Shown here: piece after piece, positions 17,521-25,743 of the stretch
Layout of the letters: each line of letters opens with the position of its first letter
Position numbering within the stretch: position 1 is the stretch's first letter
Assembly (NCBI GenBank): GCA_035645275.1
Contig: DASQMX010000019.1
Location: forward strand, 62,001-126,000
Direction: 5' to 3'
From: Paranoxybacillus sp035645275
Lineage (GTDB): Bacteria; Bacillota; Bacilli; Bacillales; Anoxybacillaceae
DNA: 64,000 nucleotides
Made by a program: the position numbers and the translations under genes
Notes under the pieces: model-generated
Databases searched by the model: none
The model's input: the letters and a program-made list of their open reading frames with translations, nothing else
What the model was told of the DNA's origin: nothing

Positions 17521-17540
17521 TTTATTTATTTATTTATTTA
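17521..17540 (+). repeat. TTTA tetranucleotide repeat, five copies, in a promoter
   Basis: Five perfect TTTA units end 10 bp before the TATAAT box at 17551-17556, so the repeat spans the -35 position and spacer. Changes in copy number would change promoter spacing. Confidence 0.7.
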
Positions 17541-17602
17541 TCTTTTTCCTTATAATACTATAACTAGATATAAATAGAAATGATTAAAGGTTGGAGATGA
17601 GA

Positions 17603-19444
17603 ATGAAAGTTTTAAAGGCTTATTTGACAATGGTTGTTTGTCTTATTGCCGTCTTTTTATTTACTAGTATGGAAGCAAAGGCGGCGGAGCCGTTTATTGA
17701 AACGGTGGCAGATACGGAAATTTACCAAAAACAAGGCGACGAGTTCGTGAAAATCGGAATTTTGCGTGCAGGCGAGCCGTTTAAAGTGTTGTCTTCATTA
17801 GAAGAACAGTATTACACAGTGCAAGTCGGTGAAGAAACCGTTTATATTTTAAAAACGAGCGTAAAAGAATTGGAAACACTTGATCCTTCGCTTTTTACTG
17901 AAAAAGGAAACACAGCCTATTTTCAAATGTATACGCTCAAAGAAACACCGCTCTATTCCATTCGGGGAACGGAAAGAAAAGAAATAGCAACCGTTTCGAA
18001 AAATGTTACGTTTTCTATGCTTGAAGATGCGGGGAATTTTTATAAAGTGTTAGTGGCTGGTAGAGTTGCGTATCTTGACAAATCAGCTGTTCAATTTATC
18101 TTTCCGGAAAATATCCAGGCGTTTGAAGTCACGGCAGATGAAGTTCCAGTGTATGAGAATAGAGCAGGGAAGTTCATAAAAATCGGTTCGTTGAAGAAGG
18201 GACAAGTTTTTCAACGAAAGCATGATTATGGTGACAATTGGCACGAAATCGAATTTGGGCAATTATCAGGATACGTTCCGAAAGCGGGGACAAAGCCGAC
18301 CAATGTACGTTTTACTCCTGTTTCTCCGCAACCATTTACTTACTTAGTGAAAGTCGGAAAAACGACACCTGTTTATAACCGCACCACAGGGACACGAGCA
18401 GCTGTTGCTCATATTCAGCCGGGACAAGTGTTTGCTGCGAAAAAACTAGTGGGCAATGCGATGTATGAAATTGTTGTGGCCGGAAAAGTCGTTTATTTGC
18501 CGAAAAATACAGTAAGCGAGATGATTAACAGTAACGGTGTCGTCAATCCGAAGCAGACGTATACATATGAACAAATGCAAAAGGATATCAAGCGTTTAGA
18601 AACTTTTTATCCGCAGTTAGTTCAATCGCAAATTATCGGTCATTCTGTTGAAGGAAGAAATATTTATGCGGTGAAGTTAGGAAAAGGACAGAAAGAAATT
18701 TTTATGAACGCCTCTCACCACGCCCGCGAGCATATCACGACGAACTTGTTGATGGAAATGCTTGATTTATATGCTTTTGCTTACAGCAACCGCATGAAAA
18801 TTGAAAATTATGATGTTGAGAAAATATTAAATCAAACGACGATTTGGTTTGTGCCAATGGTTAATCCAGACGGCGTAACGCTCGTGCAAAAAGGACATAA
18901 AGCGGTCAAGAATTCTAAGCTTGTCCTTAAGATTAATAAAGGAAGTACCGACTTTTCGGCATGGAAAGCGAATATTCGCGGTGTTGATTTAAACCGGCAA
19001 TATGATGCGAATTGGAAAAATATTTGTTGTGACCCAGGGAAGCCAGCGCCGCAAAATTATAAAGGACCGCGCCCGTTTAGTGAACCGGAAACGCAAGCGA
19101 TGCGCGATTTTACGCTCGCTCACAATTTCCAAATCGCCGTTTCCTACCATTCTTCAGGGGAAATTATTTATTGGCACTTCCATCAATCGGGAGAGCGGCA
19201 AAAGCGGGATCACCGCCTTGCTTTGATGCTCGCGAAAAAAACGGGTTACTCTCTTGTGAAGCCGAGAAAAAACCCGAGTGGTGGCGGGTATACCGATTGG
19301 TTTATTTCTCGATTTAAAAAGCCGGCGTTTACACCAGAAGTCTCGAAATATGTGGGTAAGCGCCCTGTACCTATAAAAAATTTTCCTTCCATCTGGGAGA
19401 AAAATAAAGTCATTGGTTTAATGATGGCCAGTGAGGCAAAATAA
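17603..19444 (+). CDS. secreted M14 zinc carboxypeptidase with four N-terminal SH3-like repeats
   Basis: About 613 residues. ATG 17603 lies 6 nt after GGAG; ATG 17597 is possible. The signal peptide ends in MEAKAA. Four related SH3-like units of about 60-70 residues follow (about 26-300), each with a V-Y pair early, a G-x-L-x-x-G-Q/E-x-F turn and a late Y-V/L. The M14 domain (about 325-610) shows zinc ligands in HHAREH, VPMVNPDGV, RGVDLNRQY, the later His in AVSYHSSGE and the catalytic Glu in FTPEVSK. Bacterial secreted members often cut gamma-D-Glu-diaminopimelate or other wall peptide bonds. A terminator follows 28 bp after the stop. Confidence 0.9.
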   Translation: MKVLKAYLTMVVCLIAVFLFTSMEAKAAEPFIETVADTEIYQKQGDEFVKIGILRAGEPFKVLSSLEEQYYTVQVGEETVYILKTSVKELETLDPSLFTEKGNTAYFQMYTLKETPLYSIRGTERKEIATVSKNVTFSMLEDAGNFYKVLVAGRVAYLDKSAVQFIFPENIQAFEVTADEVPVYENRAGKFIKIGSLKKGQVFQRKHDYGDNWHEIEFGQLSGYVPKAGTKPTNVRFTPVSPQPFTYLVKVGKTTPVYNRTTGTRAAVAHIQPGQVFAAKKLVGNAMYEIVVAGKVVYLPKNTVSEMINSNGVVNPKQTYTYEQMQKDIKRLETFYPQLVQSQIIGHSVEGRNIYAVKLGKGQKEIFMNASHHAREHITTNLLMEMLDLYAFAYSNRMKIENYDVEKILNQTTIWFVPMVNPDGVTLVQKGHKAVKNSKLVLKINKGSTDFSAWKANIRGVDLNRQYDANWKNICCDPGKPAPQNYKGPRPFSEPETQAMRDFTLAHNFQIAVSYHSSGEIIYWHFHQSGERQKRDHRLALMLAKKTGYSLVKPRKNPSGGGYTDWFISRFKKPAFTPEVSKYVGKRPVPIKNFPSIWEKNKVIGLMMASEAK

Positions 19445-19471
19445 CCATCTATTATTCTTTTCTTTTTTCGG

Positions 19472-19503
19472 AAAAAGGAGCTGAATGTGCTCCTTTTTCT
19501 TTT
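19472..19503 (+). terminator. terminator of the M14 peptidase gene
   Basis: AAAAAGGAGC / GCTCCTTTTT with a 7-nt loop and further T residues. Confidence 0.85.
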
Positions 19504-19620
19504 TTATTTAATCTAGTAAAAAATTTTATTATGAGTAAAATTTGTAAAAAATGATGGAAAAAGAATCCTTTTTTTATAGAATATGTCGTATAATAGATTA
19601 CGTATGTCGAATGTTGTTTT

Positions 19621-19752
19621 TTATCCCGTTCTAATCGTCCGTAAGACTCCCACCTCTACAGGTGGGAGTCTTACGGACGCTAGAAGTGCGATAAGTTCAA
19701 CTAACATCAGTGGGGGATGAAGAAAACCCCCACTGATGAAGTTGCACTTTAT
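19621..19752 (+). mobile_element. 132-bp double-hairpin element, copy 1 (MITE-like)
   Basis: It begins TTATCCCGTTCT and holds two hairpins. The first (19635-19679) is nearly perfect, built on CGTCCGTAAGACTCCCACCT and its complement. The second (about 19694-19746) is built on CATCAGTGGGGG / CCCCCACTGATG with outer GTTCAACT / AGTTGCAC arms. A reverse-complement copy lies at 45150-45279. No coding capacity. The paired hairpins recall non-autonomous relatives of IS200/IS605 elements; that origin is inferred. Confidence 0.75.
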
Positions 19753-19782
19753 CTATGAAACTAGCAAAGGGAGAGTTATAGT

Positions 19783-22236
19783 ATGTTTCGCAAATGGATG
19801 ACTAGTCTTTTCTTAGGGGCAATGCTTTTGACCGCATCAGCTATAGAGGCCAGTGCGGCAACGCCTGTTGTCTACTGGGAAGGGATGAAGCTTGTCAAAG
19901 GGCAGATTGGCAAAGTGGAAATTTTAAAGCCTATCAACTTGTGGAAGCGAGAGAATGGAAAGCTGATATTCGTGAGAGTGTTAAAGCCTGGTGAGCAATA
20001 TCGTGTCTATTCCTACGATTCTCTTTTTGGTGGCCAATATGGACTTGGCGGCCGGTTGTACGTAACGAATATAAAAGGATATATCACATATAAAACGCCG
20101 CCAAAAGAGAAATTAAAACTTGTTAATCCAGAGCGGTATAGCGTCAAAAAACTATCGCTCGGAACGGTAATGAAAGAGTCGTCAACGACAGTGATTCCCG
20201 GAGTGGAAAAATCGGAATTAGAAGTGAGCAGCGACCGCGGAAAACAACATATTTATAAATTGGATATTCATTTACAGTCGAACAATATCGAGATTGAAAC
20301 GGGACTTGCCAATGAACAAGTGCTTGGCTTTGAAACGGTCATTGATCAAGCGAACCGTCTCAACTCCGAGGGACGTGTTGTGCTCGGAGCGGTGAACGGT
20401 GACTATTTTGACAAAAACGGCGCACCTATTGATTTAATGGTACATAACGGGGAAATTATTACGACCAATACAACGCCAGTGAATGAACGAACGATTTTCG
20501 GAATCGATTCCAATGGTAAACCGATGATTAGCAATCCGGATGTGTCGATGGAAATGACGATTAATGGAACAAATCGTCATATGATTCATTCGATCAATAA
20601 ACGTCGATTTGCCAATCACCTTGTTATTTATACTCCTTATTTTTCAAGTACAACTTTAACGAATCATCTTGGTACGGAAGTCGTGCTTACGAATTTACAA
20701 GGACGATTGAATGGAAATGGCACATTAACAGGAACCGTAAAAGAAGTAATTGTTGGCAAAGGCAGTGCACCGCTGCGCCCTGGTGAAATTGTTTTATCCG
20801 GTCATGGCGAAGCGAGTGACTATTTAAAGCAAGCTAAAGTTGGCGATGTCGTTGATATTTCCATTCATTACGATCAAGCAGCGTGGGACGGAGTACAGGA
20901 AGCAATCGGCGGCAGATATCGTCTTGTCGCGAATGGTGTTGTGCAAACGTTTAATATTGCCGGTGCGCATCCGCGTACAGCCATTGGCATTGATAAAGAC
21001 GGCAATGTATTTACCGTCGTTGTTGACGGCCGTAACCCTAACCATAGCAACGGTGTCACATTGAACGAGCTGGCGAGGTTAATGAAAGATTTTGGAGCGG
21101 TCGATGCGATGACTTTTGATGGTGGCGGCTCATCTACGTTTGTAACGCGGCAAGCAAATGGCATTCTTGTTGTCGAAAATAAGCCATCGGATGGCAAACC
21201 GCGACCTGTCGCGAACTCACTTCTTATTGTATATAAAGGCAAGACGGAAGAAATCCAGCGTCTAACGATTCAACCGGGAGAGTTAACCGTATTTGCCGGA
21301 GCAACTTATAAAAACCTCGGCTTATCTGTAAAAGGGGTTACGTTGTTAGGTCAGACAGTGGAGGTAAAACAACCGCTTATATGGAGTTCCAATGCGGGAA
21401 CGTTCTTGAATGACGGATCCTTTGTTGCCGCGAAACAACCGCTTCAAGGAAAGATTACGGTTTCTTCGGGCAATCTTTCCGGAAGCATAGACGTAAATGT
21501 CGTTAACGATGCTGATCAGATCGTTGTCCAACCAAAAGAAATCTATGTACGTGAGAACAGTTCTTTATCACTTCATATTCAAGCATTTTATAAAGGAAAA
21601 GAAATAGTAGTAGATTCAAACGCATTTACGTACACCGTTTCGGACGGGTTAGGAAAAGTAGAAAACGGTATTTTTAAAGCAGCAAATAAAAAAGGAACAG
21701 GAAAGATGACGATCCGTCTCGGTTCGAAAACGGTCACGATTCCTGTTACGGTTGGAATACCGAATACGGTCACATTGGAAAACTTTGAACAAGGGATAAA
21801 CAGCTGGACCGCTTCAGGGGCACGTTATGTTTCTGTTAGTGTTTCGTTAACGAACCAAGTCGTGAAAACAGGGAAAAGCGCTTTAAAAGTAGCTTATGAC
21901 TTTAGTAATACAAAAGGAACTTCCGGTGTGTACGCCATGCCAAAAAACAGCATTGTTTTAAAAGGTTATCCAAAACAAATCGGCATGTGGGTATACGGTG
22001 ACGCGAAGGGGCATTGGTTGCGCGCGCAAGTAAAAGACGGAAGCGGCAAACAAATATTGCTTGATTTCGTAAAAAATGTCGATTGGACAGGCTGGAAGTA
22101 CGTAACGGCTGATATTCCATCCGGTCTTACGTTGCCGCTGACACTTGAAATTCCTGTTCGTTACATGGAAGTAAATGAGACAAACAAAAATGCTGGCGAA
22201 CTATATATCGACGACTTGCAAGCGATTTACAACTAA
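19783..22236 (+). CDS. secreted phosphodiester glycosidase (NAGPA/DUF2233) with wall module and C-terminal Ig- and CBM-like domains
   Basis: An 817-aa protein whose ATG follows AAGGGAGAGTTATAGT. The signal peptide (1-26) ends in EASAA. Residues about 28-115 are the shared wall module (YWEGMKL-x-KGQIGK, VRVLKPGEQYRVYSY, YKTPPKEKLKLV). The central NAGPA domain (about 140-480) shows NGDYFDKNGAPIDLMVHNGE, HPRTAIGIDKDGN, VDGRNPNHSNGVT and MTFDGGGSSTFV. Two Ig-like segments (about 480-660) and a jelly-roll-like C-terminus starting LENFEQGINSW and ending LYIDDLQAIYN complete it. NAGPA domains hydrolyse sugar-phosphodiester bonds, as in teichoic-acid glycans or spore and capsule polymers. A phosphate-linked wall glycan is a plausible target; the exact one is unknown. 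Confidence 0.9.
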   Translation: MFRKWMTSLFLGAMLLTASAIEASAATPVVYWEGMKLVKGQIGKVEILKPINLWKRENGKLIFVRVLKPGEQYRVYSYDSLFGGQYGLGGRLYVTNIKGYITYKTPPKEKLKLVNPERYSVKKLSLGTVMKESSTTVIPGVEKSELEVSSDRGKQHIYKLDIHLQSNNIEIETGLANEQVLGFETVIDQANRLNSEGRVVLGAVNGDYFDKNGAPIDLMVHNGEIITTNTTPVNERTIFGIDSNGKPMISNPDVSMEMTINGTNRHMIHSINKRRFANHLVIYTPYFSSTTLTNHLGTEVVLTNLQGRLNGNGTLTGTVKEVIVGKGSAPLRPGEIVLSGHGEASDYLKQAKVGDVVDISIHYDQAAWDGVQEAIGGRYRLVANGVVQTFNIAGAHPRTAIGIDKDGNVFTVVVDGRNPNHSNGVTLNELARLMKDFGAVDAMTFDGGGSSTFVTRQANGILVVENKPSDGKPRPVANSLLIVYKGKTEEIQRLTIQPGELTVFAGATYKNLGLSVKGVTLLGQTVEVKQPLIWSSNAGTFLNDGSFVAAKQPLQGKITVSSGNLSGSIDVNVVNDADQIVVQPKEIYVRENSSLSLHIQAFYKGKEIVVDSNAFTYTVSDGLGKVENGIFKAANKKGTGKMTIRLGSKTVTIPVTVGIPNTVTLENFEQGINSWTASGARYVSVSVSLTNQVVKTGKSALKVAYDFSNTKGTSGVYAMPKNSIVLKGYPKQIGMWVYGDAKGHWLRAQVKDGSGKQILLDFVKNVDWTGWKYVTADIPSGLTLPLTLEIPVRYMEVNETNKNAGELYIDDLQAIYN

Positions 22237-22264
22237 GGGCTGTATGAAAACAGCCCTTTTTTTA
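22235..22264 (+). terminator. terminator of the glycosidase gene
   Basis: AAGGGCTG / CAGCCCTT with an 8-nt loop followed by seven T, starting at the stop codon. Confidence 0.85.
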
Positions 22265-22452
22265 TAAAAAACCATTTTATTGTTGTCAATCTATAATTGG
22301 AAACGTTAAGCGGAAGCTTTTATCTTCCTTAGAAAAACGTTTGCATTTCGTTTGAAAGTATGTATATCATAATACAGAATCTTTTTCTCTTTTCTCCTTA
22401 CACATATTTTTGCTAAAACATGTAACACTGCGGAGGGGGTTACGCTATTCTT

Positions 22453-22848
22453 ATGACAAATAATGATTTATTAAAACAGCTGGAAAAAAACCCTCCTAAG
22501 CTAATCGGAGGCTATAAAAAACAAGGCTGGGCTGTTAAAGCGTTAGAAAAAATCAGCAATGATGATATTGAAGAAGAAGGCAATGGATTGATTACAGCTA
22601 AAGCTGTTCTTGAAGCAAAAGATGGAACCTATTACCCTGCTTTTCTTACCTTGAATTTAGCGGAAAAAGGAAAAGTTGTCGGTTTATATTTGATTGCGGA
22701 AAACAAAGAACAGTTTGACTTGATTCCATTTGAGTTGGCTAAGCCATTTTTAAATAAATCAGAAAGCGATTTGTTGCCGTTTCGTTATCGAACGCTAGCG
22801 AAAATTGAAGGAGATGAGCAACAAGTCAATTGGCCGGATTTCAGTTAA
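22453..22848 (+). CDS. hypothetical cytoplasmic protein, 131 aa
   Basis: A soluble, acidic protein without a signal peptide. ATG 22453 is the only ATG, but the GGAGGGGG motif lies 13 nt upstream, further than usual. The first half is helical (NNDLLKQLEKNPPKLIGGYKKQGW), the second strand-rich (LTLNLAEKGKVVGLYLIA). It ends in NWPDFS and is followed by a strong terminator, so it is a stand-alone gene. I do not recognise the family. It is one of the few non-exported proteins in this stretch. Confidence 0.75.
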   Translation: MTNNDLLKQLEKNPPKLIGGYKKQGWAVKALEKISNDDIEEEGNGLITAKAVLEAKDGTYYPAFLTLNLAEKGKVVGLYLIAENKEQFDLIPFELAKPFLNKSESDLLPFRYRTLAKIEGDEQQVNWPDFS

Positions 22849-22860
22849 AGATGCGGCACG

Positions 22861-22892
22861 AAAAAGGAGTGAGATCAACTCACTCCTTTTTT
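22861..22892 (+). terminator. terminator of the 131-aa protein gene
   Basis: AAAAAGGAGTGA / TCACTCCTTTTTT with a 7-nt loop. Confidence 0.85.
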
Positions 22893-22950
22893 AACATGTT
22901 CACCAAGAAGTCTCCCATCTCTAAACAGATTGTAGGTGGGAGAGGTTCAT
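22891..22950. repeat. IS200/IS605-like end remnant, copy 2
   Basis: About 85% identical over 60 bp to 15131-15190. It directly abuts, and probably truncates, the decayed propeller gene on the minus strand. Confidence 0.45.
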
Positions 22951-23251
22951 CAGCCATAAATATCCTTTTGCTTTGTAGTATAAGTTGCCAAAATGGTCCT
23001 GAGCGATGTCCTCTGCACCATTTAGTAAAAATTCTACTCGGTTTGTTTTCGGATGGACGCGGAATAGCTTTTGTTCCGCTACGCCGTAAATCCAACCGTC
23101 TTTTCCTGTTAAGAGAACGCCGTTGCGAAACCGCGATAACGTTTTGGATTTGCGGTCCAATTTTGATCGGCGAGTAGCTTGCATAAGCAATGGATGTGCA
23201 AAACACTAGCAATATAGAAGGAATAACCAAACTTAGAAATTTTCTGACCAT
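22951..23251 (-). pseudogene. remnant of a secreted beta-propeller protein gene
   Basis: On the minus strand AAAGGAGG and ATG 23251 open a clear signal peptide (MVRKFLSLVIPSILLVFC, then TSIAYAS). After about 38 residues the frame breaks near 23125 and a second frame continues with GVLLTGKDGWIYGVAEQKLF and NGAEDIAQDHFGNLYYKAKG, which looks like the end of a propeller protein. It then runs into the 60-bp repeat at 22950. The gene is thus frameshifted and cut at its 3' end. Its upstream region is nearly duplicated before the NlpC/P60 gene. Confidence 0.65.
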
Positions 23252-23271
23252 CTGGCTGGCCTCCTTTCTAT

Positions 23272-23383
23272 ATAAATATAGATTGATTTTTTGACATATA
23301 TGAAACATTTGAATGAACTGTTCTTTTGTATAACTTAAACGTCTTATACTATGTCGATTTTTCAATCTGAACTTATATAATTT
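23272..23383 (-). promoter_or_regulatory. upstream region shared with the NlpC/P60 gene, copy 1
   Basis: On the minus strand this region aligns over about 110 bp with 25881-25985, with an almost unchanged core TTCAGATTGAAAAATCGACA. It suggests duplicated promoter or leader sequence kept after the downstream gene decayed. Confidence 0.5.
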
Positions 23384-23471
23384 TACGATAACAAATTTAT
23401 CCATTTATTGAAATATTATTTTCAATTCTATTAAAATGGATATATATTCTAAAGAATAGTAGGTGAATTTA

Positions 23472-24209
23472 ATGGAAACATCGATCAGAAAGGTCAGGCG
23501 GTTATTTGCTGCATTAATCGTTTTGTTTTTGGCGGCTGCTTTGTTGCCGGGACAAACGGAAGCGGCATCCGTTCAGTCGCACGTAAAAAAACTGGAGCAT
23601 GACGCTAAACAGCTCGAGAAAAACATTCAATCTACCAATTTTTCTAAACCTTATCGTCTTTATAATCAAACGAAAAAAAGCTATGCTGAGGCGAAAAAAG
23701 TCGTCGATCGGTTGAAAAATGGGCCGATGAAGCGCCAATATAACGCGCGGCTTTCTAAAGCTAATCATACGATTCAACGGGCTGCGTATTATATCAGCGC
23801 CGTAGAAAGCGGCGAGCGTTTAATAGTGCTGAAATCGCAATTGGATAAAGCTCTTTCATCAGGAAATGTCGATGCCGTTTATGAGCTATATTTTCGAATG
23901 GAGCGGCAACTGAAAAAAAGCATCGCACTATTTAATAGAGTCGAATATTCGTATGTTCGTCAAAAAATGATAGAAAAATTCCAGCGACCTGCAGAGGCGA
24001 CAAAAAAACGAGCCTTTTTCCCTATAAATATCATGGTGGCTTTCGATAAAATCATGCTTGCCTATGAAAAAGGGGATATTGACGAAGCGGAACGGCTACT
24101 CGTGTTATGTGACCAATGGATTTTGCAAATAAAGGATGCCAAGACGAAAAAGGAATTAAATAGTTATTTAGAAGAATTTAAAGGGCCTGTTGTGTTGGAA
24201 ATTGAATAA
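23472..24209 (+). CDS. secreted stand-alone SbsC-type SCWP-binding domain protein
   Basis: About 245 residues. ATG 23472 is preferred over GTG 23463 because AGGTG lies 6 nt upstream. A signal peptide (about 1-32) ends in GQTEAA. The entire mature protein is helical and aligns in pattern with the N-terminal SCWP-binding part of SbsC: YNQTKKSYAEAKKVVDRLK matches the YAEYNKAKKAYAEAKALVK segment of the S-layer protein here, followed by IQRAAYYISAVE and a IALFNRVEYSYVR segment at the position of RTVILDRVYGKTTR. No other domain is present. It may occupy wall-polymer sites, act as a cap, or be a partner for another protein. Homology is seen from pattern only; function inferred. Confidence 0.75.
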   Translation: METSIRKVRRLFAALIVLFLAAALLPGQTEAASVQSHVKKLEHDAKQLEKNIQSTNFSKPYRLYNQTKKSYAEAKKVVDRLKNGPMKRQYNARLSKANHTIQRAAYYISAVESGERLIVLKSQLDKALSSGNVDAVYELYFRMERQLKKSIALFNRVEYSYVRQKMIEKFQRPAEATKKRAFFPINIMVAFDKIMLAYEKGDIDEAERLLVLCDQWILQIKDAKTKKELNSYLEEFKGPVVLEIE

Positions 24210-24237
24210 ACAGGCTTAAGAAAGAAGGGAATTTTTT

Positions 24238-25641
24238 ATGTGGAAAATGGGAAGAAAGTTCTTCATTCCTCTAGTATTTTTGTTCTCATTTGTAATTTCT
24301 GGATTTAATGTGCATGCGGAGCAAACCGTTTCTCCGAATATATTGGACGAGATTCGTCGTCATATTCAAGACTATTATGTTGACCCTATTAATAAAAATA
24401 GTTTACAAGGTTCAACACCGCAAGATATTGTCAAATATTTAGACAAATATTCGACTTATATGACCGCTGAAGAATATGAGCAATTTCTTGATTCGATTGA
24501 TATAGAATTTGTCGGGATCGGAATAACAATGGAAGAAGACGAAGCGGGAATTAAAGTTATGTCTGTTTTGGAGAATAGTCCTGCGGCGAGAGCAGGTTTA
24601 CAGGCAGGAGACATTATTACGGAAGTAGATGGTCAATCGCTTGCCGGCAATGCTGTGGAGTCAGCAGCTACGCTCATTACTGGACAAGAAGGAACAACCG
24701 TACATTTAAAAATTCTCCGTCCTGAGACAAATGAAACATTTTCTGTATCAGTCGTGCGGGAAAAAATCAATTGGCCAAACGTAGAGTTCTCAAGACTTTC
24801 GGGGAATATCGGTTATATTCGTCTATATAGCTTTGACCACGAATCTATTAAAGAAATCGAAAAGGCGATTCGCTCTCTTTCAGGAGTAAAGGGATGGATT
24901 TTTGACTTGCGCGATAATCCTGGTGGGTATGTCGATGCAGCGCAAGAAATTCTCGGATTCTTCCCAAATGTCAAATATGCTTTCCAACTTCGTGACCGCT
25001 CTAACAAACCAACTGTTTATGGTGCGATTGAGCAACCGGTGAAAATGACAGGTCTTGTACATGTACTAGTAAACTCTTCTAGCGCAAGCGCGTCAGAAAT
25101 GGTGGCCGCTTCTGTCAAGGAACAGAAAGGTGCTGTTTTATATGGACAACGAACGTTTGGAAAAGGATCGATGCAGGAGTTGTTTCAACTATCGGACGGT
25201 AGTGTACTGAAGCTAACGGTTGCGAGATTTTTCTCGCCAAACGGCACTCCTATTCATGAAGTTGGAGTGAAACCGAATGTTGTAACAGCGGTTAATAAAG
25301 AGCTTTATTTTGCTCATCGTGATCTTCTCTTAAAACAGCTGCGTAACTATCAATCGCTTGGAAAACTAAGAAACGTAGCAACGAACAAAACATTTACGGT
25401 TAAACTTTCACGAAAGTTAAGCGTAACTAACGCTAGTCAATTAGGCATTAAGCTATATCGTATTGGCGGTCAAGAAGTGCCTGTTACCGTTCAAGGTAAG
25501 GGGAACCAATTGGTGATAAAGCCAAATGTGCCGCTTGTGAAAGGGGAAAACTATCTTTTAATCATTCCGCCAACGATCAAAAGTAAAGATGGAAGAGTAA
25601 TGAAGCAAGGTACATATCTTGAAATTAGTGTAGCGAAATAA
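24238..25641 (+). CDS. secreted S41 C-terminal processing peptidase (CtpA-like) with C-terminal Ig-like domain
   Basis: A 467-aa protein with a signal peptide ending in NVHAE. A short helical start (ILDEIRRHIQDYYVDP) is typical of the family. A PDZ domain (about 85-170) has SPAARAGLQAGDIITEVDG. The S41 core has the catalytic Ser in SSSASASEM and the Lys in FGKGSMQE, 25 residues later as usual. The last 80 residues form an Ig-like domain ending KDGRVMKQGTYLEISV, like those of S-layer proteins, which is uncommon in CtpA proteases. It follows the SbsC-domain gene by 28 bp and is probably co-transcribed with it. A wall- or S-layer-linked processing protease is likely. Confidence 0.9.
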   Translation: MWKMGRKFFIPLVFLFSFVISGFNVHAEQTVSPNILDEIRRHIQDYYVDPINKNSLQGSTPQDIVKYLDKYSTYMTAEEYEQFLDSIDIEFVGIGITMEEDEAGIKVMSVLENSPAARAGLQAGDIITEVDGQSLAGNAVESAATLITGQEGTTVHLKILRPETNETFSVSVVREKINWPNVEFSRLSGNIGYIRLYSFDHESIKEIEKAIRSLSGVKGWIFDLRDNPGGYVDAAQEILGFFPNVKYAFQLRDRSNKPTVYGAIEQPVKMTGLVHVLVNSSSASASEMVAASVKEQKGAVLYGQRTFGKGSMQELFQLSDGSVLKLTVARFFSPNGTPIHEVGVKPNVVTAVNKELYFAHRDLLLKQLRNYQSLGKLRNVATNKTFTVKLSRKLSVTNASQLGIKLYRIGGQEVPVTVQGKGNQLVIKPNVPLVKGENYLLIIPPTIKSKDGRVMKQGTYLEISVAK

Positions 25642-25644
25642 GGA

Positions 25645-25678
25645 AAAGCGGGCTCTCTCTTTTGGCCCGCTTTTTTTA
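25645..25678 (+). terminator. terminator of the S41 peptidase gene
   Basis: AGCGGGC / GCCCGCT stem followed by seven or more T. Confidence 0.85.
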
Positions 25679-25743
25679 TTTTGGAAGGAGAAAGGGGAAA
25701 CAGTCGAGGTAGGTGGTGGATTTTGTAATTTTAAAGTAAATTT

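Larger units (their letters stand above)
17184..17602. other. intergenic region with a gene fragment and a promoter-linked tetranucleotide repeat
   Basis: It contains the promoter side of the nucleotidase gene, the 3' fragment of a decayed gene (17319-17489), a TTTA tandem repeat (17521-17540) and a TATAAT box (17551-17556) for the peptidase gene. Confidence 0.5.

Noticed and set aside
19621..19752. Hairpin element considered as a CRISPR repeat or riboswitch
   Set aside because: There are only two copies, 25 kb apart and inverted, with no spacers; the hairpins do not lie in the leader of a regulated gene in both cases.
22880..23404. 174-codon minus-strand ORF read as one intact gene
   Set aside because: Only its middle (the signal peptide from 23251) is meaningful; beyond the frame break the sequence reads as Arg-rich out-of-frame code, while the neighbouring frame holds the propeller-like sequence.
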